From Takakia lepidozioides (lineage: Eukaryota > Streptophyta > Takakiopsida > Takakiales > Takakiaceae), in the NCBI GenBank assembly GCA_030704615.1, contig CM060734.1:40008042-40072041 (forward strand): DNA of 64,000 nt, in the 5' to 3' direction. The notes under the pieces were generated by a model that worked only from the letters and a program-made list of their open reading frames with translations, searched no databases and was not told the DNA's origin. Both the position numbers and the translations under genes were made by a program. Of the stretch, positions 22,086 through 33,200 are shown in pieces. Position 1 is the stretch's first letter; every line of letters starts with the position of its first letter.

Positions 22086-22609
22086 TTGTGGCAGACTACT
22101 TTATTGTGCATATATGTGTGGTGTGATTTGGACAGCGATGTTTATGTAGCGATACGTATGCGCACGACAGCTGTCAAGTTAAATAAGCATAGTGTGAAAA
22201 CAACTAGAATAAAGCTAGTTATTTGTATTTAACACTTGGATTTAGGTCAAGTGTTAAATCAGGTGTCAAGTTTAGTTTGACACCTGAACCGCCTTATCTT
22301 CACGAGAGCGGCAGTCGCGCAGCTCATCTCTCTCGAGTTGAGCCTGCGCGACCGAGCTCCTTCACGCTTTAGAAGCTGAGTATGCTTATGAAGGGAGGAT
22401 AGGTTGTTGTGGGGTGGAGTCCCCATAGCTTGGGGTGCCCCTGGCTCGACTACTATTTTAAAGAGTGATGGTGTTGGTTTTCATGTTTCTTGTGTGAACA
22501 GTGTGTCTTTTAGTTTTCTATCATTGTGGCAGACTACTTTATTGTGCATATATGTGTGGTGTGGTTTGGACATCGATGTAGTTATGTAGCGATACGTATG
22601 CGCACGACA
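22086..22609 (+). repeat. 3' LTR region of the DNMT element: block B - core L - block B
   Basis: Core L (22172-22523, 352 bp) begins TGTCAAGTTA and ends TATCA, matching the starts and ends of the cores at 38718-39044 (inverted) and 61075-61399. It is flanked by direct repeats of ~85 bp (22086-22169 and 22524-22609), both beginning TTGTGGCAGACTAC and ending GCGCACGACA. The left block directly follows the purine tract at 22075-22085. Whether the true LTR is L alone, L plus B, or B-L-B cannot be decided from one copy. Four hairpins lie in L. Confidence 0.8.
22202..22352 (+). promoter_or_regulatory. Four conserved hairpins in the LTR core
   Basis: Stems: H1 22202-22207/22215-22220; H2 22228-22238/22248-22258, TTTAACACTTG with CAAGTGTTAAA; H3 22259-22269/22277-22287, TCAGGTGTCAA with TTGACACCTGA; H4 22314-22326/22338-22352, with a one-base bulge and loop TCTCTCTCGAG. 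The same four stems occur in the 61 kb LTR with different but complementary bases. Confidence 0.7.
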
Positions 22610-25409
22610 CGCAACATCAACTTTGTTTTTTGCATTGTGCCTCCCTGCTCCTTCCCTTGGACCGATCCCGTATCTTCATAACATTCATATTGATGTCAAA
22701 ATTATCCTCCTACTCAATTAACTATGCACTTCTCCTTACACCATGCCTACAAATTGAGCTCCTCCCTATCTAAAAACAACGTCCTGACAATATTCCAAAG
22801 ACATACTCCAATGTGTCATGAATTGCATTCACTGTCAAGACCTCTACTAAAACAACATGCAAATACAGATGGAAAAACAGATAAGTATACAAGCTGTTGA
22901 ATTTCAAGCACAGAAGAAGTGTCATTTTGTGACTTAAGCGATACAGTTGGAAATAATATTTAGAGAGGAGGTCAAAAGAAATATTTATTTTTTTGTTCTC
23001 AAATTGTTTGAGGCTCAAATTCAATCCGCAAAATATATTAGGATTGGTTTACCAATCAGGTAATCAAAACTGGAAAAAGTTTTTATAAGTGTCATGCTCG
23101 CATCTTTTAGCTTGTAGGTTGCAGTAGTTATCCATGCAACATTCCAAACAACCTCTTTTGATCGAAAACCATAGCAAACTCAAAAGCAGATGAAAGAGAT
23201 TAGAATGTACCTCCTTGTCGCTACTTTGAACAAAGATTGGGGTCTTCTCTGATCATTTCTTCTTCGAAAGGCACAACCACTACAAAGCTTTCTTCACGAT
23301 CTCTGATTAATATGTTTACGTACGCTTTTCAATTACGTAGTACACCTTGAGCAAATACATAGAGCACCGAAAAATCATGGATTGTTACGTATCTTGGTTT
23401 AAGATCTTCATAACCCTGAGCCAGCAAGTTTTTGCCTCTTACAAAACTTTTTGTGCCACCTTTTTACCTTATAATTTTAAAATTAAAAACCTTCAAAGAT
23501 ATCTTTATTAAAAAAAACTTGTTCAAACAAAGGGGCCGTGGTGAAGGAGGCAGGAATTTTACAAAATATAAATTCCAAAGAAGAGAGAGAGAGAAACTTG
23601 AAAATATTTAGCACGGTTGATCCGAATAAACAAAACGATTGAGATCAATTGAATCTTCAGAGAAATGAAACCTACAAAGAGTGAGCCATTGCATTTCCTT
23701 CCACCACATTTTGTGGAGCTAGACTATTGTTATATCTCATGTTTCATCTTCTTCATTTATGGTTTTTTATTATACAGTAATAACTTGACCTCAAAAAAAT
23801 GGGGAACAATAGCAATAACGTAGGAACTTAATGCAAGTGTGAAATCTTTGACTATGCGGCACGCCGGTTTTCGGCCTTTCAAATCCCCTCCCCCCATACT
23901 AACACAGATAGGAGTGACACGGAACAAAGTGTCACTCTGGTAAAATTAAATTCAAATGAAAAAGACACGAGACACCGGGGGTGACACACCCTTCCATCGA
24001 GTGTTGAAACTTGCACATCTCAAGTACCATTGTCGTTGCCCTACCAATACACTATTCATCACTGCACTATAACCATATGCATTCTAAAATATTTAAGAGG
24101 GGGGGGGGATTTTGACATGGGGTCTGGGAGAGGATCCAAATCCAGTGATAGTACCCTCAGATTGCATGTGCACATTAAGTTCTTACATTATTTCTATTGT
24201 TACTTTTTTTTCTTTTTTTTTTTGGCTTAAGAGAGGATAGAGGCAAATTTTAATAATAGGGGAAAATTTTTTTTTTTCTGTTGTTTTAAAAAACTGGTAT
24301 TCATTCTATTTTTTGTTTGTTTGTAATTTTAGTTGTAGTCTTTGTTGTTTCCCCGTGCATGAGTACCAAAATTACTATCCTATTGCCAGTAGTTGTGTTA
24401 AATCTGTAAATGAATTCCGTCAACTTTTTCATACGTTCTTGCATGATGTACTTTCGACATATCTTAGAATTTGTAAAGCGGAATTTGGGTGCCCCCAATA
24501 GAATTCACCATATGGTCCACCTGGATAAATATCAACCATCCGGAGTATGAAGAATTATTAATTTATTGATTACAACACTTTAACAATCATGTACATATTC
24601 ATTTCTACACTAATGAATCATTAATCATTCTCACTCGATTCATTCACGTAGAGGATGGAAATAAGAGTAAATATTTTCTTCTATTTTATATGTCTACTTT
24701 TCCAACACATAAAGGAATTTTGATATGATGCCTATGTAAGATGCAATCTTGACATTCTGGCAACATGTTTTGTGCCGCAGAGGTAGCTCAAATAATGCCC
24801 CAACAAAGTTTGTATGTTGACATATACTAGATGGGTGGTGTCGGACTTTTGATAAATAGTGGCCCTAGTGGCCTTATTAACAAGCACACAATCAGTCCAG
24901 TACTAACGTGAGTGAGAATGGCCTCCCGCTGGGTTTTTGTATTCTGATGAAAACAAAAAGAGAATTTCAGTAGGTCCGTCGAACTTTACATTGGTACCAT
25001 GTGTTTCTATTGGATTGATTACATCAAGTCCAATGCATTTGAAAACATGAACCACTCCGACCGGTATTGTGCTGGCGCCGACTCCTGCCTCCTTGATCAT
25101 AAAAACGTCGGCAAGGCATGGACTATTAGGAGAAGGTTGACCGTCTCTTGCCGAAGCAAACGGAACATATGGTGTCGCTTCCTGGAAAGGCTATTGCCTT
25201 CCATTTGGAAGGTGGCCTCTCGACAAATATACTCGGGGCAACAACTTGGGACAACTTGGGCACCACGGTTCCCCAAAGTCTCAAAAGTATCCACCCATTA
25301 ATGTCTAGTTGACCGAACCTAACCATTGGCAACACGGTTGCCAAAATCTTCTCCAAGCATAGAGAAGTCCTTAGCATTAAGTGCCTTGTTGGGGAGGCGT
25401 CAAATACTA
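22610..25409. other. No gene seen; AT-rich intergenic sequence
   Basis: About 2.8 kb with short A/T homopolymers (e.g. 24108-24117 G-run, 24204-24223 and 24267-24280 T-runs) and no convincing coding or RNA signal on either strand. Confidence 0.5.
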
Positions 25410-25412
25410 TTA

Positions 25413-25813
25413 GGGTTACTTTCCATGTGACCCGTTCTCCCGTTCTGCTGATGTCACACGAAGGGAGAATGGGTCCAGGCACCTTGTTCCATGGATGTCG
25501 AGACGTCGAGACCCGTGCACGACCTGGCCAGGTCCAGTGCGCCCAATGCCTCACTTTTGGTGAGGCATTGGGCGGGTCTGGTTCTCCATGGTTGACTTAC
25601 ACTAGCCAGTATTTTTTCTCCCATGACCTTCTAAGTAGGTTACCTTCTTGGAGACACATTTCTTTTTTGGTCACACATGCAAAAGTGCCGGTGGAAACCA
25701 CCGGCTCCAGTTCAACGGTGCATGGAAAGGGGTGTGAGTGGATGTGACCCGTGGTCAAACCCATTTTTGGATGACGTCATGTAACGGGAACGGGTTTACA
25801 TGGAAAGTAACCC
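25413..25813. mobile_element. 401 bp Tourist-like MITE (PIF/Harbinger type)
   Basis: Terminal inverted repeats of about 25-30 bp begin GGGTTACTTTCCATGT at both ends and continue into ACCCGTTC with small differences. The element is flanked by TTA at 25410-25412 and 25814-25816, the 3 bp target duplication expected of PIF/Harbinger elements. It has no transposase. A perfect 15 bp hairpin (25540-25554 with 25560-25574) sits near its centre. Confidence 0.75.
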
Positions 25814-26009
25814 TTATTATTATCTTGTTGACTCACTTCATCGTTGGTTTTGTAACTGGAGACATCTAACAAACAATGATGGTATTTTTTTCGCTTTAAA
25901 AAAAAAATGTAGAGGGACATTAGCCTCAAAAATTTATAGATAGTGGACCCAAACGTCCGAGAATCACAACGATATATCGCAGAGGGGATGGAACAAATAA
26001 CCATCCATG

Positions 26010-26335
26010 AGGCCGTGAAGGCTTATGGTGCGGAGACTACCCCAAGACCCTTGATTTTGAATCCACGACCACCCCTGTTTCCAATATATATATATATGAT
26101 GCCTCCTCGCGAAGGGCTACTGCGGAAGGTGGACAACCTTTGTGACACCAATGGGTGGATTGAACCCACAACCACTTTCAAGGTGGTATATGCCCATGAC
26201 AGAGAAGGGCTTCCTCCCCCATTCCCCCCAAACAAACAGGGAAAAAAAGAAAAGGGAAAAAAACAGAAAAAAAAACTAAACCACACTTCTAAGGCAGGCT
26301 TGAGCCCAGCCTAACCATTGGGCCACATGTTGGAT
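26010..26335 (-). repeat. tRNA-like SINE-related unit(s), diverged
   Basis: On the minus strand, GTGGCCCAATGGTTAGGC (26310-26328) resembles an RNA polymerase III A box, and GGGTTCAATCCACC (near 26155-26168) resembles a B box. T-rich and (TA)n sequence separates and follows them, and a second B-box-like GTGGATTCAAAATC lies near 26055-26070. The spacing is too long for a simple tRNA head, so this may be two partial copies. Confidence 0.35.
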
Positions 26336-27426
26336 GCTCATGGACTGTCATTATTACAAGAGTATTGGAATATAGGATGTACGGTAAACACAAGAGATGT
26401 ATGCAAGATGTCTAGGTACCTAAACTTTATGACATTCCAATGACAGGGTACTCTGCATGATTGTATAATCTTTCCAACATCACTACTGCTGGTACATGGA
26501 ACATGGGAATCCTACTGTAACATGAAGACTTGTGTCCAAAACATGGGTGGTCCTGGACATGAGGTTTTTTATTTTTATTTTTTTCATTATAACATAGGAA
26601 ATAGGAGAATTAAAAAAGTTAATGGTGACTTTTTCCTTAATCTTTTTTTCGCTTTAGTTAATGGTAAAAGAAATGGTAATTCTCCTACTATTTTTGTTGT
26701 GATTTCAAGATAAGGATGTATGTAGACTGGTATTATAGTACACGGATGAACTTAGGGGCATGCATCACGACGACTATGATAAGAACAAGAGTAGAAAAAG
26801 TGATCCTAATGGATGAAACTCTTTCCTGGATGACGTCAGGTCGACCCGCCATATATTGTAATACCCTGACACGTGGTTGTTGGATGAATTGAGCGTCCTA
26901 CTGGATGAAATAAACGCATTATGTAAGCAAACGACGCCTTCATGTACGTAAGATTGTGTGCATGAACGAGGGACGAATCAAAATGGTCACGTGTGTGTGA
27001 AGACCGGTATCTCAGATGAGATCCTGACCGTTGGAAAACGTCAGATTCGTCGTCTGGTCAAAACGGTATGCGAGCCAACTAATCATTCTCGTAATGACCC
27101 TGGGGTTCTGAGTTCTGAGCTCAGAACGGCATTCCTTTTGGATGTACAGACTTCTATGGACGAGAAAGTGGCCACTTGGATGAACTCCTATCTCCACTCC
27201 AATGAAAGGTCGCTGAAATGGATGCAAACACTTGCTACATATGAATGTCCCATGGATGCGTGCTATTTCATCCAACTTGTTGTGAGTGCACTAGTGACCA
27301 TTATCCAGATTTCCTTCCATAAAGACAGAAACGAATTCTTATCATTAATTACTGATCCGGCATCCCACCTGTGCCAGGCTTTTCGGAAATTACATAATAA
27401 ATCCAGGGCACTGTCCCTTGTTGGTT
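26336..27426. other. No recognised gene; one 156-codon ORF
   Basis: A plus-strand frame at 26958-27428 (156 codons) has no recognised domain and ends next to the polypurine block. The rest shows nothing recognisable. Confidence 0.4.
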
Positions 27427-27716
27427 AAGAAAAAAGAAAAAAAAAAGAAAAAAAAAGAAGAAAAAGAGAGGAAGTGACTGAGAGGAGCCTGAGGGAGAAG
27501 AGTGCAAAGGGAGTGAGAAAAAAAGAAAGGGAAAGAGGGAAAAAAAAGAAACAGGGAGTGGGAAAGAGGGAGGGAAAGAGGGAGAGGGAAAAAAAGGGAG
27601 AGGGAGTGGGAAAGAGGGAGAGGGAGGGAGAGGGAAAAAAAGAAAGAGGGAGTGGGAAAGAGGGAGAGGGAAAAAAAGGGAGAGGGAGTGGGAAAGAGGG
27701 AGATAAGATAAGATAA
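27427..27716 (+). repeat. Polypurine minisatellite, ~290 bases of G/A
   Basis: Nearly pure A/G on the plus strand, with irregular tandem units of the type GGGAGAGGGAAAAAAAGG and GAGTGGGAAAGAG. A related block continues at about 27884-27990. Such tracts can form triplex DNA. Confidence 0.85.
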
Positions 27717-27885
27717 AGTTTCTTTAACGTCCAGTGAATTTACAGAGCCTACTGCTCAACACACAGGCCATCGAGGGCCCAATGGACGGTCTGAAGGCAC
27801 ATGTTGAAGGATTGAACCCAGGATCACCTAGGTTATGCACAGGCAAGGCACAAACACCCAACCACTGGGCTACCTGCTCAGTGGA
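27700..27885 (-). mobile_element. tRNA-derived SINE
   Basis: On the minus strand an A box (TAGCCCAGTGG, 27861-27872) is followed about 40 bases on by a B box (GGGTTCAATCC, 27809-27820), the internal RNA polymerase III promoter of tRNA-derived SINEs. The body runs ~90 bases further and ends in an AAAGAAACTTTATCTTATC-type short repeat tail at 27703-27722. It sits inside the polypurine minisatellite, splitting it in two. Confidence 0.7.
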
Positions 27886-27989
27886 GAGGGAAAAAAAGAA
27901 ACAGGGAGTGGGAAAGAGGGAGGGAAAGAGGGAGAAAGTTACTGTAGTGAGAAGAGAAAAAGGCACGTGGGAAGAAGGAGGGGGGGGGC

Positions 27990-29735
27990 CGGGACAGGGC
28001 AGGGAAGGCCACACTGTGGTGCACTGGAGTCGTCTGTGCTTGTCTGACACAAGATTCCACTTTGGTTCTCAGCAGAGCTTTCTCTACGTGTTGGGTTCTA
28101 CAGAGAGGCCTGTTTGGGAGGGAGGGTCTGGCCAATCTCGTCTGACAGGTGCCTTCTTTCCCCCTGTCATCTCTCGGGCTGTGACTGTGGTTTTTGGTTT
28201 GCACGGCTGCTTTGTTGGGAGTGATGGCTCCTGCCTGACAGTTTCGAAAGGGTCCACAGGCTGTTGCATCTGTCTATTTTCATCATTGGGTTTGCTACTA
28301 CTGTGTGTCGCTAGCTGGGTTCCTGCTTATACAGGTGGATGCTGGCGGAATCGTGCCTGCTCGCGGTTGGGAAGTGCTGGGTATTCCCACTCGACTTGAC
28401 ACAGGATCATATCCGTTTCCCCCTCTTTTTAATCTGTTCCTGTTCCCCGCTTTGCTTCAGCACTCTGTGGGTGTTGCTCTTTCTAGGAGTGTTGAGACTC
28501 TATACCTTTTTCGCTTGGTGTCTCATCGAGGCTCACATCGAGACTTTTCCTTTCCTAGTGCTTCTGAGAAGTTTTAATTTGGGTGTTTAATCTCCAAATT
28601 CCAAAATCGTGGCCTGCACTTACTTTAATTTTTGATCCCACGGAGGTCCTTTTCTGTCTCATGTTTCATTGGCCATGTATGCCACACTTTCTGATCTAGT
28701 CAGTCTTTGGTGACTGCTTCCCTTTCACAGTTTTCCACATCCCTGATTGCTGTCACAATGCTTTGACGCTATTCTTGGGCCTTCCTGGCTCCAATTGACA
28801 GAGGATTGTTCAGGAGTGAATTTTCTTCTGGTTGACGCAATTTTTCCATGGCTTTCCTAGGTCTTAAGGCCCAAACGATGGCTGCAAATGCCCTTCATGA
28901 TGGTTGGTGGGCTGAAAAGTAGAGCTGTAAGATCTGGGCACTCTGCACTAAAGATTTGGACGCTCCCCTACACACTAAGCATTTGGGGGATGTGACTCCA
29001 AGCCTGATGTCTGTACCCCTTACTCTATGCATACGCAGCAAGCTTCATTCCTTTGCACCCTTTCTCTCTAATGGCCTCCTTATTCACATCTTCTTATCAG
29101 TCGTTTGGGTCACTGTTTGGCATTTGGTTTTTCCTGATATCCGTTCTCTTCTGCAGGACGGGAAAAGGAGTGGCAGAGCTGCAAAGCAGACACTTCAAGA
29201 GACGAATTTGTGGCGATACAGCCTCCTTATCACAGCAATGGCTTTGTCACGCGACCATCTGGAAATCTCTCCTGTGCTGCCTTACCCAACAGCCAGGAGA
29301 CGCCCATTGCTTTATAGATCACTTTGACAGAAGTCCAGTGATCATTGACAGCTTAGGTCCTGGTCTGGATTAATCAACCCCATGTGCGTGCACTCACATT
29401 TTGCTACACGCTCTGAGGGATCATGGTAGCAAGAAGCCTTTGTTCACATGGTGAGCCTGCATGTAACAGCTCCACGAGCAGGGATAATTTCAGCAAATTC
29501 CCCATAGCCGCAGCTGCTATGCCGGTGGTCCCCTTGCCAAGAGCTTGTTGTGGGGCTCACTGTGTATTGTCAGTCTCCATCTGCTTGATGCCATCGAGAG
29601 CGCCAGATTACTTTGAGGAATGTCAAAAGGCTTGAAGGAGAATAAGGTTTTGCAGTCAATCTGATCACACAGGAAGAGAGGAGAGGGAAGGAGGAGACAC
29701 ACGTAGCAAGCACTACTACACAGCTAATAGGAATC
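27990..29735. other. No gene seen upstream of the PLP-transferase gene
   Basis: About 1.7 kb without a recognised feature; it should contain the promoter and 5' UTR of the gene starting at 29736. No clear TATA box could be assigned. Confidence 0.4.
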
Positions 29736-30195
29736 ATGCCCACACTTTTGAATCCTTTCCAAAGCCACGCCAAGGCAAACAAATCGAGCTCAGTGGTGGT
29801 GAGCCCCCAGTCCAAAGAATCATCTCCTTCTGCCTCCCCATCTGCCTCTTCCAGCAAATCATCAAAGAAAATTGGCTCTCATGCCACCTCCCGATCACGA
29901 GTGAGCAGCAGGAAAGATTTTCTGAAAGTGACTGTGCAGGGTGGTGGAAAGGAAGAGAGCTTCAACAACCCAGAAAGCCTTCCATCTTTGCAGGATGCCT
30001 ACTTAAAATTCAAGCAAATGTACCCCAAGTTCTGTGAGACAGTAGCTGTGGACCGCCTCAGAGAAAGAGAGTATGGGCATTTGGCTGAGAGGGAGCATAT
30101 TTGCATGGACTATTGCGGTTTTGGCCTTTTCTCGCATTGGCAGCAGGTTTGTGCCTCTTTCAATTTGGGAAGGGATGAATTCTTTATGAATACCT

Positions 30196-30226
<31 letters not shown>

Positions 30227-33200
30227 GGTGGGTGGTAACTCAATGGAATCCCACAAGGATCATGGCAAGCTGTAGTGCTGGGAATGACATTGAATACTCC
30301 AGTCACTTGCTTGACATTGCTTTAGGCAATTCTAGATCCTGAATGCCTGTCGATCCCCCACCTGTGGCAGTTCTGTCTGGATTTCATTGTGAGTACATTC
30401 ACGTCTAGGGCTTGCACTGGTAGTACTCCTTGCTAATTACCTCTAGTCCTTCAATTCTTGCCTGGACAGTTCTTCTGGGCAAATGAAATTCAAGCAGGCA
30501 TAGTCTATCTGTATACTTGTAGCTTCATCTCTTTGGAAGAATGTTGAGTTCTCCAAAACTATCCAAACTTCGCTTTTTTTGTGCCATTCTGAGTGGGCAG
30601 GGGTTCTGTGGCTACCAGGCTATATAGGAAGGATGGGCATATGGTAGTTTTCTTGAACTTTATTTTTGGTTGAGGAACAGAAAGTTCTCTTGCCTATTTG
30701 TAAAACTGATCAGGTGATGGAGAGGGCTGCTTCTTCCTTTGGGTTGGCTTACATCTCAGCAAATCTCCCCACACACGCACTGTATGGGGCTGCTGATGAG
30801 GGTACCATTGAATCATGTATACGAAAGCGAATTATGGACTATTTGAAGATAAGCGAATCCGATTACAGTATGGTTTTCACTGCCAGCCGAGGTTCTGCCT
30901 TCAAGCTCTTGGCTGAGTCATACCCCTTCCATATCAATGGCCGATTGCTCACAGCTTATGACTACGAGAGTGAAGCAGTCAGTTGGATGGTTGGGTGCGC
31001 AAAAGAGAAGGGAGTACGTGTTTCAAGCGCGGCTTTTAAGTGGCCCTCATTGCAAATCGCTACAACTAACTTGAAGCAAAAGTTACAAGAAAGGAGGAAG
31101 AAGAAGGAGCAACAGGCCCAGGGGCTCTTTGTCTTTCCTGTTCAGTCCAGATTAACAGGAGCCAAATACTCATTTCAATGGATGTCACAAGCACAGGCAA
31201 ATAAGTGGCATGTGCTGTTAGATGCGTCAGCACTAGGGCCCAAAGACATGGATTCTCTCGGCCTCTCTCTCTTCCGCCCTGATTTTATTGTCAGCTCTTT
31301 CTACAAGGTATGACACATCCCGAATCCAATTTACGACAGCAAGAATGAAAAACAACAATTGAGATGAGATTTTGTAGTTCCATGCACAATTAAGTTGAAC
31401 TTTTGCCAATCTGTACACAGGAACTAGTTTGCAATCCATTGACAATTAATTTGAGCTTTTGCGAATCTGTGCACGAGAGCCAGTTTGCAAGCTGATAACC
31501 TACTGTCTACAGATTGTGCTGGTTGTTAGCTACATTCACAGGACACAGCACACAATGGAAAACTGGCATTTCCTGACAGACGACGCGCCTCAACAAGAGA
31601 CACAAAATGTACTCATGCATACTGCAGATAGTCTTTGGGTTGGTGACATCAAGCTCTTGATGAATGAGCTTTTTTGGCACGTACAGTCCTGGGTGGGTGG
31701 TAGCTTGGCAGGCATGGTCAATCAATTTTCTATTGGGTTCTGCCACTGAAGCCTTTGTAAGGGTGATAGATTTGCAAACTTCAGTGGAGGCCTGAGGAAT
31801 TGGTGAGATTGTGTTTGTAGGTGTTTGGCACCGACCCGACAGGCTTTGGCTGTCTCTTCATCAAAAACTCAGCCATACAGTGTCTGCGTAACTCTTCCCG
31901 TGCGAGGGGGGTTGGGATGGTTCGCATTATTCCATCTGGAGTGGGGGACCCCTTCTCACCTGCTGGAAGTGATTTAGGGGAGGAGAGTCAAAAGACATTG
32001 GAGATTCATGAAGTAGGTGAGGAGATGGAAGAATACCTGCAGGGTACTGCTTGGCCATCTGCAGGAAAACCTGTTGACCCTGTCAGCTCATTCTCAGGCC
32101 CAGTGACTCCATTCTACTGGAATGAGGAGGTATTGGAGGGAAGTCAATCCACGAGGACAGATGCAGGAGAGGCAGCTGTGAGTACTCCTGGAGAGGATGG
32201 GTCAAGGAGAACCAGTGGTCAGTCTGAAATTGAAGAAGAGTGGGAGGTAATAGACAAGTTGGAAGTTGGCTCAAGAATGGGGCCGAGTCCGATGGAAGCT
32301 GAGACCTGGAACCATAATCCTATTTACTGTGACAACAGTGGTGAAACAGGTTTGAAAGGCTGACTCTAAGTTGCTGATTGATCTTTCAAGAAAATTGTTA
32401 ACTTGCATTGTTTAGCTTAAAATCCCATTGCGTTGGTTTCTTAGAGGGTGCTGTGAGGAAGGGGGGGTGTGGGACATATGATGAGGGAGGGAAGGAAAGC
32501 TACTCAATATGACTACAGATGGATCGACAAACTGTGAATCAATAGCAATGTGTATTTCCTTATTCTCTTGATTGGCTGAAAATAAGTCAATCCATGCAAG
32601 GGAGACGGTGGACAGTATGTGAGAGAAAAAAATCCCTAATGTAGCTACAAATTGATTTTGCCAAACTGTGTGTAGGTTGAGCACACTTTAGCAATATGTG
32701 CCTCTTGTACTCATAAAGGAGTAGTACACAGTCAATCGTGATTATTGGCAGATGCATGCTGGGGGCAGAGAAGCTCTCCAATGTGGCCACAAATCAATTG
32801 CCAAACTTTTGTGTGTTTCGTATACAAAGTATCAATCTGCTGTACTCTGGTACTTGCGACAGAGTGAGAACATAGTCCTCTATGACCAGACCTAGTGCAT
32901 GACCGCAACAAATGTACCTGAATAAAAGAACTTCTGAAGAGCTGTATGCTTTGTGATAGAATGTACTCATAAGACGTTCTTTGTGGCATGGTATGAATGA
33001 ATGTATAGTTGGTCCAAATGTCCACATGGATGATCTCATTTGCACTTAGATTTGTCTGCAAATGTTTGGATATATGGTCCTTCCTGTACATTTAGACATT
33101 CTGCATCTGAGATAAAGGTAAACTTGTTTGCGTGGATTTTAGCAGGGAGAGAGATTGAATTGAGTTATACTTTGCAGGACCCTCAGCAATGCCCTCATCC

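Larger units (their letters stand above)
17247..22609 (+). mobile_element. Ty3/gypsy retrotransposon encoding a DNA methyltransferase and a PHD finger
   Basis: A single plus-strand degraded polyprotein reads, in order, DNMT3-like cytosine-5 methyltransferase, reverse transcriptase, RNase H, integrase and PHD finger, then a CTAGGGGGGCGA purine tract (22075-22085) and an LTR region (22086-22609). Gag and protease are not present because the 5' side is cut off by the minus-strand LTR ending at 17246. Five or more stops and several one-base shifts show it is inactive. Relatives of its LTR occur at 38529-39320 and at 61075, the latter followed by gag-like sequence, so the family has several copies here. 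Confidence 0.85.

Noticed and set aside
22172-22523. Hammerhead ribozyme (retrozyme-like LTR)
   Set aside because: The LTR length is right, but no CUGAUGA plus GAAA catalytic core could be found on either strand of the 22 kb or 61 kb copies.
24108-24223. Short homopolymer runs in the gene-poor region
   Set aside because: Ordinary in AT-rich plant DNA; no structure or element could be tied to them.
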